This document shows, piece by piece, positions 1 to 8,367 of a stretch of 19,994 nucleotides of DNA; the stretch's first letter is position 1, and each line of letters opens with the position of its first letter. Origin of the DNA: CALCCV01 sp964388665 (GTDB taxonomy: Bacteria; Bdellovibrionota; Bdellovibrionia; Bdellovibrionales; Bdellovibrionaceae). The position numbers were made by a program, and so were the translations under genes. Location of the stretch: assembly GCA_964388665.1 (NCBI GenBank), contig CAYMBJ010000069.1, positions 1 through 19,994 of the forward strand. Direction: 5' to 3'. Below the pieces are notes generated by a model that worked only from the letters and a program-made list of their open reading frames with translations, was not told where the DNA came from and made no database searches.

Positions 1-19
1 ACAGAATCGCTCGGTAATT

Positions 20-406
20 ATGCGACATTTTCCCTTGGTATTGACAGGAAGTTCAGTTTCAATTCTGCTTGGAGGCAACGCATTTGGGGCGGCAGTCCTT
101 TCGGCAAAATTAGATGCAGCTAAAGAAAATATTCTAATTGAAACACAGTATGCCGGTGGATGCGGAGAACATAATTTTTCGTTGAAGATGAAGGGTTGCT
201 TTGAAATCTTTCCAGTGTCCTGCCAGGCCGAATTGATCGAAGAAACAACTGACTTCTGCGAAGCTTTAATTCATAGTACAGTGGTCATTTCCTTAAAGGA
301 ATATGGTCTTAAGGATTCCTATTTTCAAAAGGGGAGCCTAGTCATTTCTGGTGACAAGTACTTAGGAGATGCCGAGCCCACTCAAGTCACTGTGCAATTG
401 CCATAA
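20..406 (+). CDS. Small secreted protein with four cysteines, function unknown
   Basis: The 128-residue product begins with a hydrophobic segment (residues about 5-25, ending near NAFGA) that looks like a Sec signal peptide, so it is probably periplasmic or secreted. The mature part has four cysteines (C48, C60, C68, C80) in a GGCGEH...GCFEIFP.SC...DFCEA arrangement, which could form two disulfides. I do not recognise a named family and assign no function. The reading frame stays open to the left edge of the window and there is no clear Shine-Dalgarno before ATG 20, so the true start may lie upstream. The gene ends at TAA 404-406, and the next gene starts 45 to 177 bp later depending on the start chosen. 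Confidence 0.65.
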   Translation: MRHFPLVLTGSSVSILLGGNAFGAAVLSAKLDAAKENILIETQYAGGCGEHNFSLKMKGCFEIFPVSCQAELIEETTDFCEALIHSTVVISLKEYGLKDSYFQKGSLVISGDKYLGDAEPTQVTVQLP

Positions 407-534
407 TTGATCGGGCAGAAGTAGAAGTTTTCTTGACATTGCCAGGAGTCGGTGGACTTTGCACCGATTAGTCTAGAGAATCAAACCAACTCAACTGAAT
501 TTGACTCGATTGAATTCGATCCGAATCGAAATAA

Positions 535-560
535 CTCGATTCGAAACAAATCGAATCGAG
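535..560 (+). promoter_or_regulatory. Perfect 10-bp hairpin in the DUF2254 leader
   Basis: CTCGATTCGA (535-544) and TCGAATCGAG (551-560) are perfect inverted repeats around a 6-nt loop, AACAAA. A smaller one, TTCGAT/ATCGAA with a 4-nt loop, lies just before it at 515-530. The whole stretch of about 505-570 is an iteration of TCGA-containing words. It lies 10 nt before the Shine-Dalgarno at 571. It could be an operator or an RNA structure that controls translation; the sequence alone does not distinguish these. Confidence 0.5.
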
Positions 561-570
561 GTCACTCGTT

Positions 571-579
571 GAGGAGGTG
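571..579 (+). promoter_or_regulatory. Strong ribosome binding site that decides the DUF2254 start
   Basis: GAGGAGGTG is a near-perfect Shine-Dalgarno. It lies 4-5 nt before an in-frame GTG at 584. This argues against the upstream in-frame GTG at 452, whose AGGAG is only 3 nt away from it. Confidence 0.75.
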
Positions 580-583
580 CTTT

Positions 584-1831
584 GTGATTTTGCGTTTGTG
601 GCTGGAAAAGCTTCGCTCTACATTTTGGTTGGTGCCTGCGGTGATTTCTCTGGCGATGGTGGTGGCGCTGCCGCTGCTCACTCGTTTTCATGTGCAAGCC
701 AGGTGGCCTGCGCTGGAATTTATCGTGCAAGATCTATCGACCTCGGGAGCTCGGCAAATGCTGGCATCGATCGCCACCTCGTTGATGACGGTGATTGGCG
801 TGTTGTTTTCTATCACGGTGGTGGTGCTTCAGCAGGTGTCCAATCAATATTCGCCTCGCGTGATCTACACCTACATTCGCTCACGAACCTCTCAGGTGGT
901 GATCGGTTTTATGACCGGGACGGTGATCTACAGTTTGTTGCTGATGCGGCGTATTTCTGATTCGATTAAAGGGACTCCAGCGCATCTGCCGCAACTGGCG
1001 ACGGCCACGGCGATTGTTTTGGCCGTGTGCTGTTTTGGACTCATCATTCACTACATACAGTACATTCTGCACTCAATAAAATCCACCACCATCATTGAAA
1101 CCATCACGCGCATTTCTTTGCAAGCGCTTGATAGTTGGGAAGAGCTTTTGCAAAAGGTTTCTGAAAAAGAAAGTCCAAAAAACGGGTCTTTCGCGCCAAG
1201 TAAGCTGCAGAGGACTTCAATTGAGTCCTACCGCAGAGGATATATATTGGCCTATGATTGGCCCGAGATAAATCAAATTATGACCAAGCTGTGTGGTAAG
1301 GAGTTTTGGCGAATTGAATCCTTGGTCAAGCCCGGCGATTACACGCAAGGCGAGGTGGCTCTGCTTCATGTTTTTTCAAGTCAAGAGTTGCCAGAGGAAG
1401 TGGTGGCATCCATTTGTGATTGTGTCGAAATTGGTTCGGAGAGAACTTTCTCGCAGGACATTCGTTACGGAATCAATCAGCTGGTGGATGTGGCTCTGCG
1501 CGCGCTCTCGCCTGGGATCAATGATCCCACCACCGCAGTGGAGGCTTTGCAAGGGATTGAGGCGATTCTGCTGGCTTGGTCGAAAAAGGGTGTCCATCGT
1601 CAGCGACTTCATTTTAAGTTTGGCTCTGTGTCTGGAGTAGGCTTAACAAGCGTGGAAATCATTGAAGAGAGTTTGCCGCAAATACTGAATGCAAGTCGCG
1701 ACAAACCATTTCTGACCAAGAAGATCGAAGATTTGATTTATCGCTTTAAAAAAACGGACTGCACTCATCACCTTTATCAGGTGGCACGACCCCTTTTGGT
1801 GACTGATCGAGGTGTGTCTGCTGATCTGTAG
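584..1831 (+). CDS. DUF2254 family integral membrane protein
   Basis: The 415-residue product has four predicted membrane helices (about residues 14-34, 61-85, 104-123 and 139-160) followed by a soluble domain of roughly 250 residues. The block ALSPGINDP (about residues 307-315) is the DUF2254 hallmark, and the N-terminus (LRLWLEKLRSTFWLVPA) matches how family members begin. Function is unknown; the family is predicted to lie in the inner membrane. I chose GTG 584 because of the strong Shine-Dalgarno at 571-579. The frame is open back to a GTG at 452, but that 44-residue extension is polar, Asn/Ser-rich and encoded by TCGA-type repeats, so it is probably leader DNA. The end overlaps the LpxR-like gene by 20 bp, so the two are probably translated from one mRNA. 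Confidence 0.85.
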   Translation: MILRLWLEKLRSTFWLVPAVISLAMVVALPLLTRFHVQARWPALEFIVQDLSTSGARQMLASIATSLMTVIGVLFSITVVVLQQVSNQYSPRVIYTYIRSRTSQVVIGFMTGTVIYSLLLMRRISDSIKGTPAHLPQLATATAIVLAVCCFGLIIHYIQYILHSIKSTTIIETITRISLQALDSWEELLQKVSEKESPKNGSFAPSKLQRTSIESYRRGYILAYDWPEINQIMTKLCGKEFWRIESLVKPGDYTQGEVALLHVFSSQELPEEVVASICDCVEIGSERTFSQDIRYGINQLVDVALRALSPGINDPTTAVEALQGIEAILLAWSKKGVHRQRLHFKFGSVSGVGLTSVEIIEESLPQILNASRDKPFLTKKIEDLIYRFKKTDCTHHLYQVARPLLVTDRGVSADL

Positions 1832-2849
1832 GCATCTGGTTCTTTTGACAGCGTCGGTTTTTCTTTTTCTTGCTGCAAAGGCAGCTGAGAGTCCAGCCTC
1901 AGCGAGCACAGGGCAATCCGTGAATCTCTATATAGAAAATGACACTCGAGGGCTAGGTGGGCCAGGGTCGGATCAGGCTTATACCAATGGAGTGAGAGCT
2001 TCTTATGTTTTTGCCAGTGATTATGTTCCTTATTGGGGCAGTGCATTTGTGAATGGCCTGCCTCATCTCAAAGCCAGAATGGAAGAGTCCACTCCCAATT
2101 TTGGTTTTTCGCTGGCACACCGATTGTACACTCCTGCCGACGCGCAGAGTGCAGAGCTTATTGACGATGACCGACCTTATGCCGCCTGGTTGTATGTGAA
2201 TTTCAATCTTCAGTTGATAACGGAAAATCGCAGTGATGCGACGGAGCTCATAGTTGGCACCATTGGTGAAAATGCGATGGGTGAGCAGATTCAAAACGGC
2301 GTTCATCAGTCATTGGGTGTTGCACAGGCTCAAGGATGGAAGAACCAGCTGGGCAATGAAGTCACGATTCAACTCAATTATCGCAGGGAAATACGCTCCG
2401 TGCAGCTCAACAATTTTATTGACCGTCGCTATTTTGATTTTATTCCTCAATATGGTTTTGCTTTCGGCAATGTGAAGATTGCCACCAGCATTGGTGGTCA
2501 GTTGCGATACGGAGTCAATCTGCCCAGTAACTTTGGCCCTTCGCGAGCCTCCGGAGGGGCTGATCCCGCCATCACGATGGAAACGACTTTGCCCAAACGC
2601 AGTAGCTTTTATTTTTTTGCAGGTGCTCAGGGTGAGGCAGTGGCACACAATCTGTTTCTTGACGGAAATACTTTTCATCCGAGTCACCATGTCACGCGAA
2701 AACTCTTGGTGCTAGAGACGGAGTTAGGCGTTGGCGGACAGTGGCGCAGTTGGAGCGCCGGTTGGCGGTTTGTCACTCGCTCTCCTGAGTTTGAAGAGCG
2801 AGATGATTTTAATAGTTTTGCCTCTCTGTCACTGGCCTATCTATTTTGA
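1812..2849 (+). CDS. lpxR: LpxR-like lipid A 3'-O-deacylase (DUF2219)
   Basis: LpxR enzymes are outer-membrane beta-barrels that remove the 3'-linked acyl chains of lipid A. The 345-residue product has a signal peptide (about residues 1-25, ending LAAKAA). It then carries the family motifs: IENDT with Asn43-Asp44, YTNG with Thr58-Asn59, DDRPYA (119-124) and VHQSLGVAQAQGW with His165, which I align with the catalytic His of Salmonella LpxR. The protein ends in Phe345, the usual C-terminal signature of barrel proteins. The start is GTG 1812, inside the last codons of the DUF2254 gene; the 20-bp overlap suggests translational coupling. The stop codon TGA shares its last base with the palindrome at 2849. 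The family call is firm; the exact deacylation position is inferred from the family. Confidence 0.87.
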   Translation: MCLLICRHLVLLTASVFLFLAAKAAESPASASTGQSVNLYIENDTRGLGGPGSDQAYTNGVRASYVFASDYVPYWGSAFVNGLPHLKARMEESTPNFGFSLAHRLYTPADAQSAELIDDDRPYAAWLYVNFNLQLITENRSDATELIVGTIGENAMGEQIQNGVHQSLGVAQAQGWKNQLGNEVTIQLNYRREIRSVQLNNFIDRRYFDFIPQYGFAFGNVKIATSIGGQLRYGVNLPSNFGPSRASGGADPAITMETTLPKRSSFYFFAGAQGEAVAHNLFLDGNTFHPSHHVTRKLLVLETELGVGGQWRSWSAGWRFVTRSPEFEERDDFNSFASLSLAYLF

Positions 2850-2973
2850 TACCAATTCCACTTAATCCGTATACCTTCGTTGCTCAATCGGTCGGCTTGT
2901 GCGGCCTACAGGGAGTAGGCCTCCGCGCCTCTCTCAATCGCGCCTCGGTCTACGAATAAATTGGAATTGGTAT
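2849..2973. repeat. 125-bp near-palindrome with 12-bp perfect ends (MITE-like)
   Basis: ATACCAATTCCA (2849-2860) and TGGAATTGGTAT (2962-2973) are perfect inverted repeats, and similarity continues inward (20 of the outer 23 positions pair). A second inverted pair, GGCCTAC (2903-2909) and GTAGGCC (2915-2921), sits at the centre, so the whole segment can fold into one long hairpin. It fills almost the entire gap between two convergent genes and may act as a bidirectional terminator. It has no coding capacity. Its size and symmetry fit a non-autonomous mobile element, but no target-site duplication is obvious. Confidence 0.75.
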
Positions 2974-2998
2974 AATACGTATTGATGTTGATACGTAA

Positions 2999-5900
2999 CT
3001 ATTTTGCGAGTGTCTTTGATGGCAAATCTTGAAGGCGCAGGTCCAGTGTTAATGGAAATTCAGAACTGTACTCTGTGGTGCGCGTATCGATCTTTCCTGG
3101 TGTGTGACCTTGAGATTCAAATCTGGAGAGGCGCCTTCCCGCGGCTTCGTTTTCGTTGACGGGAATGTTTTCGTAGCTGCGTCCCCCTGGGTGAGCGACG
3201 TGATATTTGCAACCTCCCAGCGAGCGACCATAGTGGGAATCCATCAGATCAAAAACCAAGGGCGTGTGCACAGGAATGGTGGGGTGAAGGCTTGAGTGAG
3301 GAGCCCAGGCCTTAAAGCGAACCCCAGCCACCTGGGTGTTGGCCTCTGCTGTGGCTTGCAGTGGTATGCGAAAACCATTGCAAGTGACAAACTGCTGGCC
3401 CTCTCTGAGTCCTTGGATTTTTATTTGCAGGCGCTCCACCGAAGAGTCCACCCCACGGCTCACGCCGCCCGCGGCACCCTCTTCGCCCATGACGGGCCAA
3501 GGCTCCAGGGCGGTTCTAAATTCAATTTGGGCTTCACCAATTTGCAAAGTGCCGATCTTAGGAAAGCGAAATTCAAATAGAGGTTCAAACCACTCGCTCT
3601 TAAAGGCGTAGCCATCGCGATTTAGGTGTTGCAATACCTCTTTGAGATCGCTCCACACAAAATGTGGGAGCATAAATTGATCGTGGAGCCGTGTGCCCCA
3701 GCGAATCAGTTGACCAGTATAAGGTCGCTCCCAAAAGGCGGCGACGCAGGCTCGCACCAATAGCGACTGCACCAGACTCATGCGTGGATGCGGCGGCATT
3801 TCAAAATTTCGCAGTTCAAGAAGTCCCAGTCGTCCTGTTTCGCCATTGGGATTAAAGAGCTTGTCAATGCAAAACTCGGCACGGTGAGTGTTGCCGGTGA
3901 TGTCCACCAGCAGGTTTCGCAAAAGTCGGTCCACCAGCCATAGAGGCACGGTTTCTTTTTCGTGAATCTGGCGAAAGGCAATTTCAAGTTCATGGAGGGA
4001 GTCATGTCTGGCTTCATCGATGCGCGGAGATTGACTTGTGGGTCCGATAAAGAGTGAAGAGAACAGATAAGACAAACTCGGATGGTGCTGCCAAAACGTA
4101 ATCAAGCTTTTGAGGACATCGGGGCGACGAAGAAAGGGGCTATCGATGGGGGCCTTTCCTCCCAAAACAATGTGATTGCCACCACCGGTGCCGACCCTTC
4201 GGCCATCTAGCAAAAATTTGTTTGTGTCAAGGCGCGCGAGCCTGGCCTTTTCGTAGACCACAGAGGTGATCTCCACTTGCTCTTTCCAGCTGGTGGCCGG
4301 TTGAACATTGACCTCGATCACGCCCGGATCAGGAGTGATTTTGAAATTTTGTAGGCGCAAATCAAAGGGTGGCTGATAGCCCTCTAGGCGAACGCTGAGT
4401 TTGAGTTTTGTGGCTACGGCTTCAATAGAAGCTATCAGATCAATGAAATTTTCTAAAAACGGCACGGGCGGAAGAAAGATATTTATAAATCCATCTCTGG
4501 GCTCAATACATAGCGCCGTTCTCACATAGCCGCAGGGATCGGTCTCGAGATATTTGTTATCTACACTCCCAGATTGCTCGTATCGGTTGGCAATGCTCTT
4601 TGCCAATTCATTCCAGGTTGGCAATTTGTGAATCGCAGCAAAAGGACTCTTTTCGGGAAAGATGTCGGTGTCTGTGTCTTCCACATAAGGGATGCTATTG
4701 GTGGGAAGTCGCAGTCCCAGGGGCGAGTCTCCAGTGAGCAGAATCAGATGTTCGTTTTTAAACTTCCAGCGATTGGTGACCCAGCGTTTGCGCAAATGAG
4801 AGTAGCCCAAAGGCAAGACATAACCAACGGGATTGCCGAGTCCTTGGTTGAGAAGTTTTAACAAACGTTTGCGTTCGTTCTGTTCATAAAGATCCACCTT
4901 CATGGGATCGCCATCCACAGGGAGACGTCCTTCGTGGAGAATGTAATGGGAGGCATCCTCATGCGCAGGCAAGAGCATTTCGCTGGCCACGCCAAGATGC
5001 TTAGCCAGTTCAGTGGCAAAGCTCTGCGCATTTTCAACTGTGGCCTTTTCGCTCTTTTGACTTAAAGCCAAAAGATTTTTGTTATGCCAAAGGGGCACTT
5101 CGTCTTTGCGCCAATAGCAGCCCAGCGCCCATCGTGGCAGGCTTTCGCCCGGATACCATTTTCCCTGACCATGCTGAATGAGTCCGCCGGGAGCAAAGTG
5201 AGACCAAAGACTTTCTAGCAAGACGTTGGCGCGTTCCCACTTTTGCGGTCCCAATGCGGCGGTATTCCACTCTTCGCTCTCTTTATCATCAAGAGAAACA
5301 AAGGTGGGTTCCCCGCCCATGGTGAGGCGCACGTCACGCTTTTTGAGATCGCTGTCCACCTTTTCGCCCAAGGCATCTATGGCTTGCCACTCGGCCTCAG
5401 AATAAGGTTTGGTGATTCGGCGATCCTCTTCGATTCTGGTCACAGACATTGTGTGAATCAGTTTGGCTTCACATGGATCAACAAAGCCAGTGATGGGCGC
5501 GGCACTTGAGGGGTTGGGCGTGCAACACAGCGGAATGTGTCCTTCGCCGGCAAAGAGGCCAGAGGTGGGATCAAGTCCCACCCAACCTGCACCAGGAAGA
5601 TAGACTTCGGTCCATGCATGGAGATCGGTAAAGTCCTCTGTGGCGCCAGAGGGTCCATCCAAAGATTTTACGTCGGCTTTGAGTTGCACCAAATATCCTG
5701 AGGTGAATCGCGTGGCCAGGCCGAGGTGGCGCAAGGCTTGGCAAAAGAGCCAGGCCATATCACGACAAGATCCGCGCGCTAAATTTAGAGTGTCTTCGCA
5801 GCTCTGAACTCCGGGCTCCATGCGCACGAGATATTTTACCTCAGAATTGAGACGCTGATTGATGGCCACGATAAAATCGATAATGGCCGTGGGTTTTAAA

Positions 5901-6304
5901 TCAATTGAGGCCACAAAATTCTTTAGTAGTGGGCCTTCTTCTTTTATGGCCAAATAGGGAGCGAGTTCCTCTGCCAGCCATTCTTCGTAGCGAAACGGAA
6001 ACTCTTTGGCGTGATCTTCGAGAAAAAAATCAAAGGGGTTGAACACTCTGATGTCGGCCACCAAATCCACTTCAACTTTGAAGGATTTGGTTTTTTCGGC
6101 AAACACCACTCTGGCCAAATAGTTTCCAAAGGGATCCTGTTGCCAACTTATAAAATGCTCTTCTGGAGAAACCTTTAAACTGTAAGACTGAATGGGCGTT
6201 CTTGCATGCGGTGCCGGTCGCAAGCGAATCACCTGTGGACTGAGGCGAATGAGTTGGTCGTAGGTGTAGTGCGTTACGTGATTAAGAGCAATTTTTATTC
6301 CCAT
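2999..6304 (-). CDS. Transglutaminase-like protein with C-terminal DUF2126 domain
   Basis: The 1101-residue product has three parts: a bacterial transglutaminase N-terminal beta domain (about residues 4-120), a transglutaminase-like papain-fold core, and the large DUF2126 region that begins near RLTMGGEPTF (about residue 326). The core shows the triad Cys180 (GSCRDMA), His229 (LHAWTE) and Asp245 (LDPTSG). Total length matches the family. Such proteins are probably cysteine peptidases or amide-transfer enzymes; their substrate is unknown. No signal peptide is seen, so it is likely cytoplasmic. I chose ATG 6304 because MGIKIALNHVTHYTY matches the usual family N-terminus. The frame extends to a TTG at 6415, but those 37 residues look unrelated. 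It is divergent from the amidotransferase-transglutaminase gene (175-bp gap). Proteins of this type are known to co-occur with the ATP-grasp and alpha-E proteins encoded at 9658-12046. Confidence 0.88.
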   Translation of the reverse strand: MGIKIALNHVTHYTYDQLIRLSPQVIRLRPAPHARTPIQSYSLKVSPEEHFISWQQDPFGNYLARVVFAEKTKSFKVEVDLVADIRVFNPFDFFLEDHAKEFPFRYEEWLAEELAPYLAIKEEGPLLKNFVASIDLKPTAIIDFIVAINQRLNSEVKYLVRMEPGVQSCEDTLNLARGSCRDMAWLFCQALRHLGLATRFTSGYLVQLKADVKSLDGPSGATEDFTDLHAWTEVYLPGAGWVGLDPTSGLFAGEGHIPLCCTPNPSSAAPITGFVDPCEAKLIHTMSVTRIEEDRRITKPYSEAEWQAIDALGEKVDSDLKKRDVRLTMGGEPTFVSLDDKESEEWNTAALGPQKWERANVLLESLWSHFAPGGLIQHGQGKWYPGESLPRWALGCYWRKDEVPLWHNKNLLALSQKSEKATVENAQSFATELAKHLGVASEMLLPAHEDASHYILHEGRLPVDGDPMKVDLYEQNERKRLLKLLNQGLGNPVGYVLPLGYSHLRKRWVTNRWKFKNEHLILLTGDSPLGLRLPTNSIPYVEDTDTDIFPEKSPFAAIHKLPTWNELAKSIANRYEQSGSVDNKYLETDPCGYVRTALCIEPRDGFINIFLPPVPFLENFIDLIASIEAVATKLKLSVRLEGYQPPFDLRLQNFKITPDPGVIEVNVQPATSWKEQVEITSVVYEKARLARLDTNKFLLDGRRVGTGGGNHIVLGGKAPIDSPFLRRPDVLKSLITFWQHHPSLSYLFSSLFIGPTSQSPRIDEARHDSLHELEIAFRQIHEKETVPLWLVDRLLRNLLVDITGNTHRAEFCIDKLFNPNGETGRLGLLELRNFEMPPHPRMSLVQSLLVRACVAAFWERPYTGQLIRWGTRLHDQFMLPHFVWSDLKEVLQHLNRDGYAFKSEWFEPLFEFRFPKIGTLQIGEAQIEFRTALEPWPVMGEEGAAGGVSRGVDSSVERLQIKIQGLREGQQFVTCNGFRIPLQATAEANTQVAGVRFKAWAPHSSLHPTIPVHTPLVFDLMDSHYGRSLGGCKYHVAHPGGRSYENIPVNENEAAGRRLSRFESQGHTPGKIDTRTTEYSSEFPLTLDLRLQDLPSKTLAK

Positions 6305-6479
6305 TCTATCTAAGAAACAACTTATCCGATCAAAATCAAGAGTTTTCGGAGAAGGCAAAATGCCTGGTTGATGATGTAGAGATTGGCGGTAATATATATT
6401 GCCTGGGTATCGCAATTGAATGATGTTATATTATGACCTCTTTAAATAGGTTAATTTTTCTAAGGATAAGTTTCACGAT

Positions 6480-8336
6480 ATGAAGTCATACACGAGTGAT
6501 CTGTTGGCAATCAGTTTTGATTGCATCAGCTCCCCAAGTTTAAAATTGAGTTTGCAAAAAGGAAATCCTCTGTCTTCGGGCTGGGGCTTTGGTTGGTATC
6601 CTGGCGATGACTATGCTTCGTCGGTGGTTAAAGACACGGGCGTGGCCAAAGTGGAGAGCATCACAAGTGCCGTGAGTGATTGGCGACACTTTCGTTCAAC
6701 CACATTTTTATGCAAAGTGAAGGGTGCAGCCAAAAGGCCTTCGCAGCAGGACACACAGCCTTTTCAGCGCAGCTTTTGGGGCCGTGATTGGTTGTTTCTT
6801 CACAATGGTGATCTTGATATTAAAAGACTTTCGGAGCTCTTTGGTGAGATGCAGGGATTTTTGCATCCGCTGGGCAGCACCGACTCCGAACTTGCATTTT
6901 GTTATCTGCTGCAACAGTTTGAACGGGCCGGAGCCAAGCGCATCGCAGATCTAGATCCCACCCATTGCATGACCTGGTTTACGCAATTGGATGACCTGGG
7001 TGTGGCGGATGTGGTGATTTCAGATGGCCAGAGTATTTTGTCGTTTCATGGCAAAAACAGTGCTCGCGATCTTTTTTATGCTCGCCTCACGCCACCGCAT
7101 GCGGATGCAAACCTGTTGATCAACGATGCACTTTCGATCGATTTTACCGACCCACGCGATGCCTACCGATCGGCGTTTCTGGTCTCTTCGTCGCTCCTAA
7201 ATGGGGTCCAGTGGCACAAGATGAGTTCAGGGCAAATGATGATCGTGCGTCGCGGGGCCACAGTGTACAATTCTCATCAGGCCCAGGACAGTGCGGGAAA
7301 GGCATTGCTTCCGGCGTCGATTCCTGAATCGGCAAGACCAGGGCAGCCGATTCCCGCTGGAGTCGAGTTTGTAAATATTCACGGCGCAAAGATATCCAAT
7401 GGTCCGGTCATCACCAACTTAAAATCCATTGTCCGCGAGGCCAATGGCAAAGCTTTGGAGTACCGCCAGTTTAAAGTCAGTCATCTGACCGAGTTCAACT
7501 ATCTGCGCGAAGTGGAGCGCAGCACACATGTTTTGCGCCTGCAGCCGGTGGAAGACAAAACACAAGAGGTGATTCAATCCACTCTGACATTTTCTGTGGA
7601 TGGCGAGCAGATTCAGTTTGAAGATGTGTTTGGCAATCAATCCATGCATGTCACTCTTGATCAGCCTTATACGAAGCTCTCTATGCTCATGGAGAGTGAA
7701 GTTAAGATTTACGCAAGCCCTGTGATTGATTTTAGCAATCCGATGCGACGAACCTCAATTCCGATGGTGTGGATGCCGTGGCAAAGGCAGATGATGTTGC
7801 CGTATCTCTTACCCCCAGAACTTCCTGAACCACAGCTTTTGGAGCTCACAGAGTTTGCCTTGAGTTTTGTTGAGCGGGCGGATTACAATCTGATAGACAC
7901 CTTGTCTGAGATGAATCAACAGATCTATCGTGATTTTAGTTATGTTCAGGGGCAAACCGATTTTGCCACAACACCCTTTGATGTTTATTCGTCGCGCAGA
8001 GGCGTTTGTCAGGATTTTGCCAATCTGTTGATTTGTTTGGCGCGACTACTGAATATCCCTGCTCGCTACCGGGTCGGCTACATTCACACGGGTGCGAATT
8101 ACGCCAACAAGCTGCAGTCGGAGGCTTCGCATGCCTGGGTGGAAGTTTATTTGCCTTATTTGGGATGGCGTGGATTTGATCCCACCAATGGCTGTGCCGT
8201 TGAACAGGAGCACATTCGCGTTGCCTGCGGGCGCAACTTTCGGGATGCAGCTCCCACAACGGGGACCCTATACAAGGGCGGCGGTGGAGAAACTCTTTTT
8301 GTTAGCGTCAAAGTGGAAGAGACAGCCAAAACATAG
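6480..8336 (+). CDS. Class II amidotransferase-like domain fused to a transglutaminase
   Basis: Residues 1-300 of this 618-residue protein resemble class II (Ntn) glutamine amidotransferases of the YafJ type: GWGFGWY (34-40), the oxyanion-hole motif HNG (108-110) and the GSTDSE block (132-137). Residues 328-618 form a complete transglutaminase-like protein: N-terminal beta domain (about 328-415), then a core with Cys510 (GVCQDFA), His551 (SHAWVE) and Asp567 (FDPTNG), and the family's typical C-terminal YKGGGGETL block. Oddly, the amidotransferase domain lacks the N-terminal Met-Cys: Ser6 stands where Cys2 is expected after a five-residue extension, and Lys81 stands at the usual glutamine-binding Arg. 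That domain is therefore probably inactive or altered, while the transglutaminase half looks active. ATG 6480 follows AAGGA at 6462-6466 with rather long spacing (13 nt). It is divergent from the DUF2126 gene. Confidence 0.82.
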   Translation: MKSYTSDLLAISFDCISSPSLKLSLQKGNPLSSGWGFGWYPGDDYASSVVKDTGVAKVESITSAVSDWRHFRSTTFLCKVKGAAKRPSQQDTQPFQRSFWGRDWLFLHNGDLDIKRLSELFGEMQGFLHPLGSTDSELAFCYLLQQFERAGAKRIADLDPTHCMTWFTQLDDLGVADVVISDGQSILSFHGKNSARDLFYARLTPPHADANLLINDALSIDFTDPRDAYRSAFLVSSSLLNGVQWHKMSSGQMMIVRRGATVYNSHQAQDSAGKALLPASIPESARPGQPIPAGVEFVNIHGAKISNGPVITNLKSIVREANGKALEYRQFKVSHLTEFNYLREVERSTHVLRLQPVEDKTQEVIQSTLTFSVDGEQIQFEDVFGNQSMHVTLDQPYTKLSMLMESEVKIYASPVIDFSNPMRRTSIPMVWMPWQRQMMLPYLLPPELPEPQLLELTEFALSFVERADYNLIDTLSEMNQQIYRDFSYVQGQTDFATTPFDVYSSRRGVCQDFANLLICLARLLNIPARYRVGYIHTGANYANKLQSEASHAWVEVYLPYLGWRGFDPTNGCAVEQEHIRVACGRNFRDAAPTTGTLYKGGGGETLFVSVKVEETAKT

Positions 8337-8367
8337 CCTCAACTCGACAGCAAGATTCCGCAAAGCT

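Noticed and set aside
433..461. TTGACA at 433-438 as a -35 box for the DUF2254 gene
   Set aside because: No acceptable -10 box lies 16-19 bp downstream, so it is not listed as a promoter.
452..583. N-terminal extension of the DUF2254 protein from GTG 452
   Set aside because: It is encoded by TCGA repeats, is absent from the usual family N-terminus, and a far better ribosome binding site precedes GTG 584.
2971..2976. Perfect TATAAT at the right end of the 125-bp palindrome
   Set aside because: No -35 box at proper spacing, and transcription rightward would run antisense into the DUF2126 gene.
6305..6415. 37-residue extension of the DUF2126 protein from TTG 6415
   Set aside because: The family start MGIKIALNHVTHYTY begins at 6304, and the extension has no similarity to family members.
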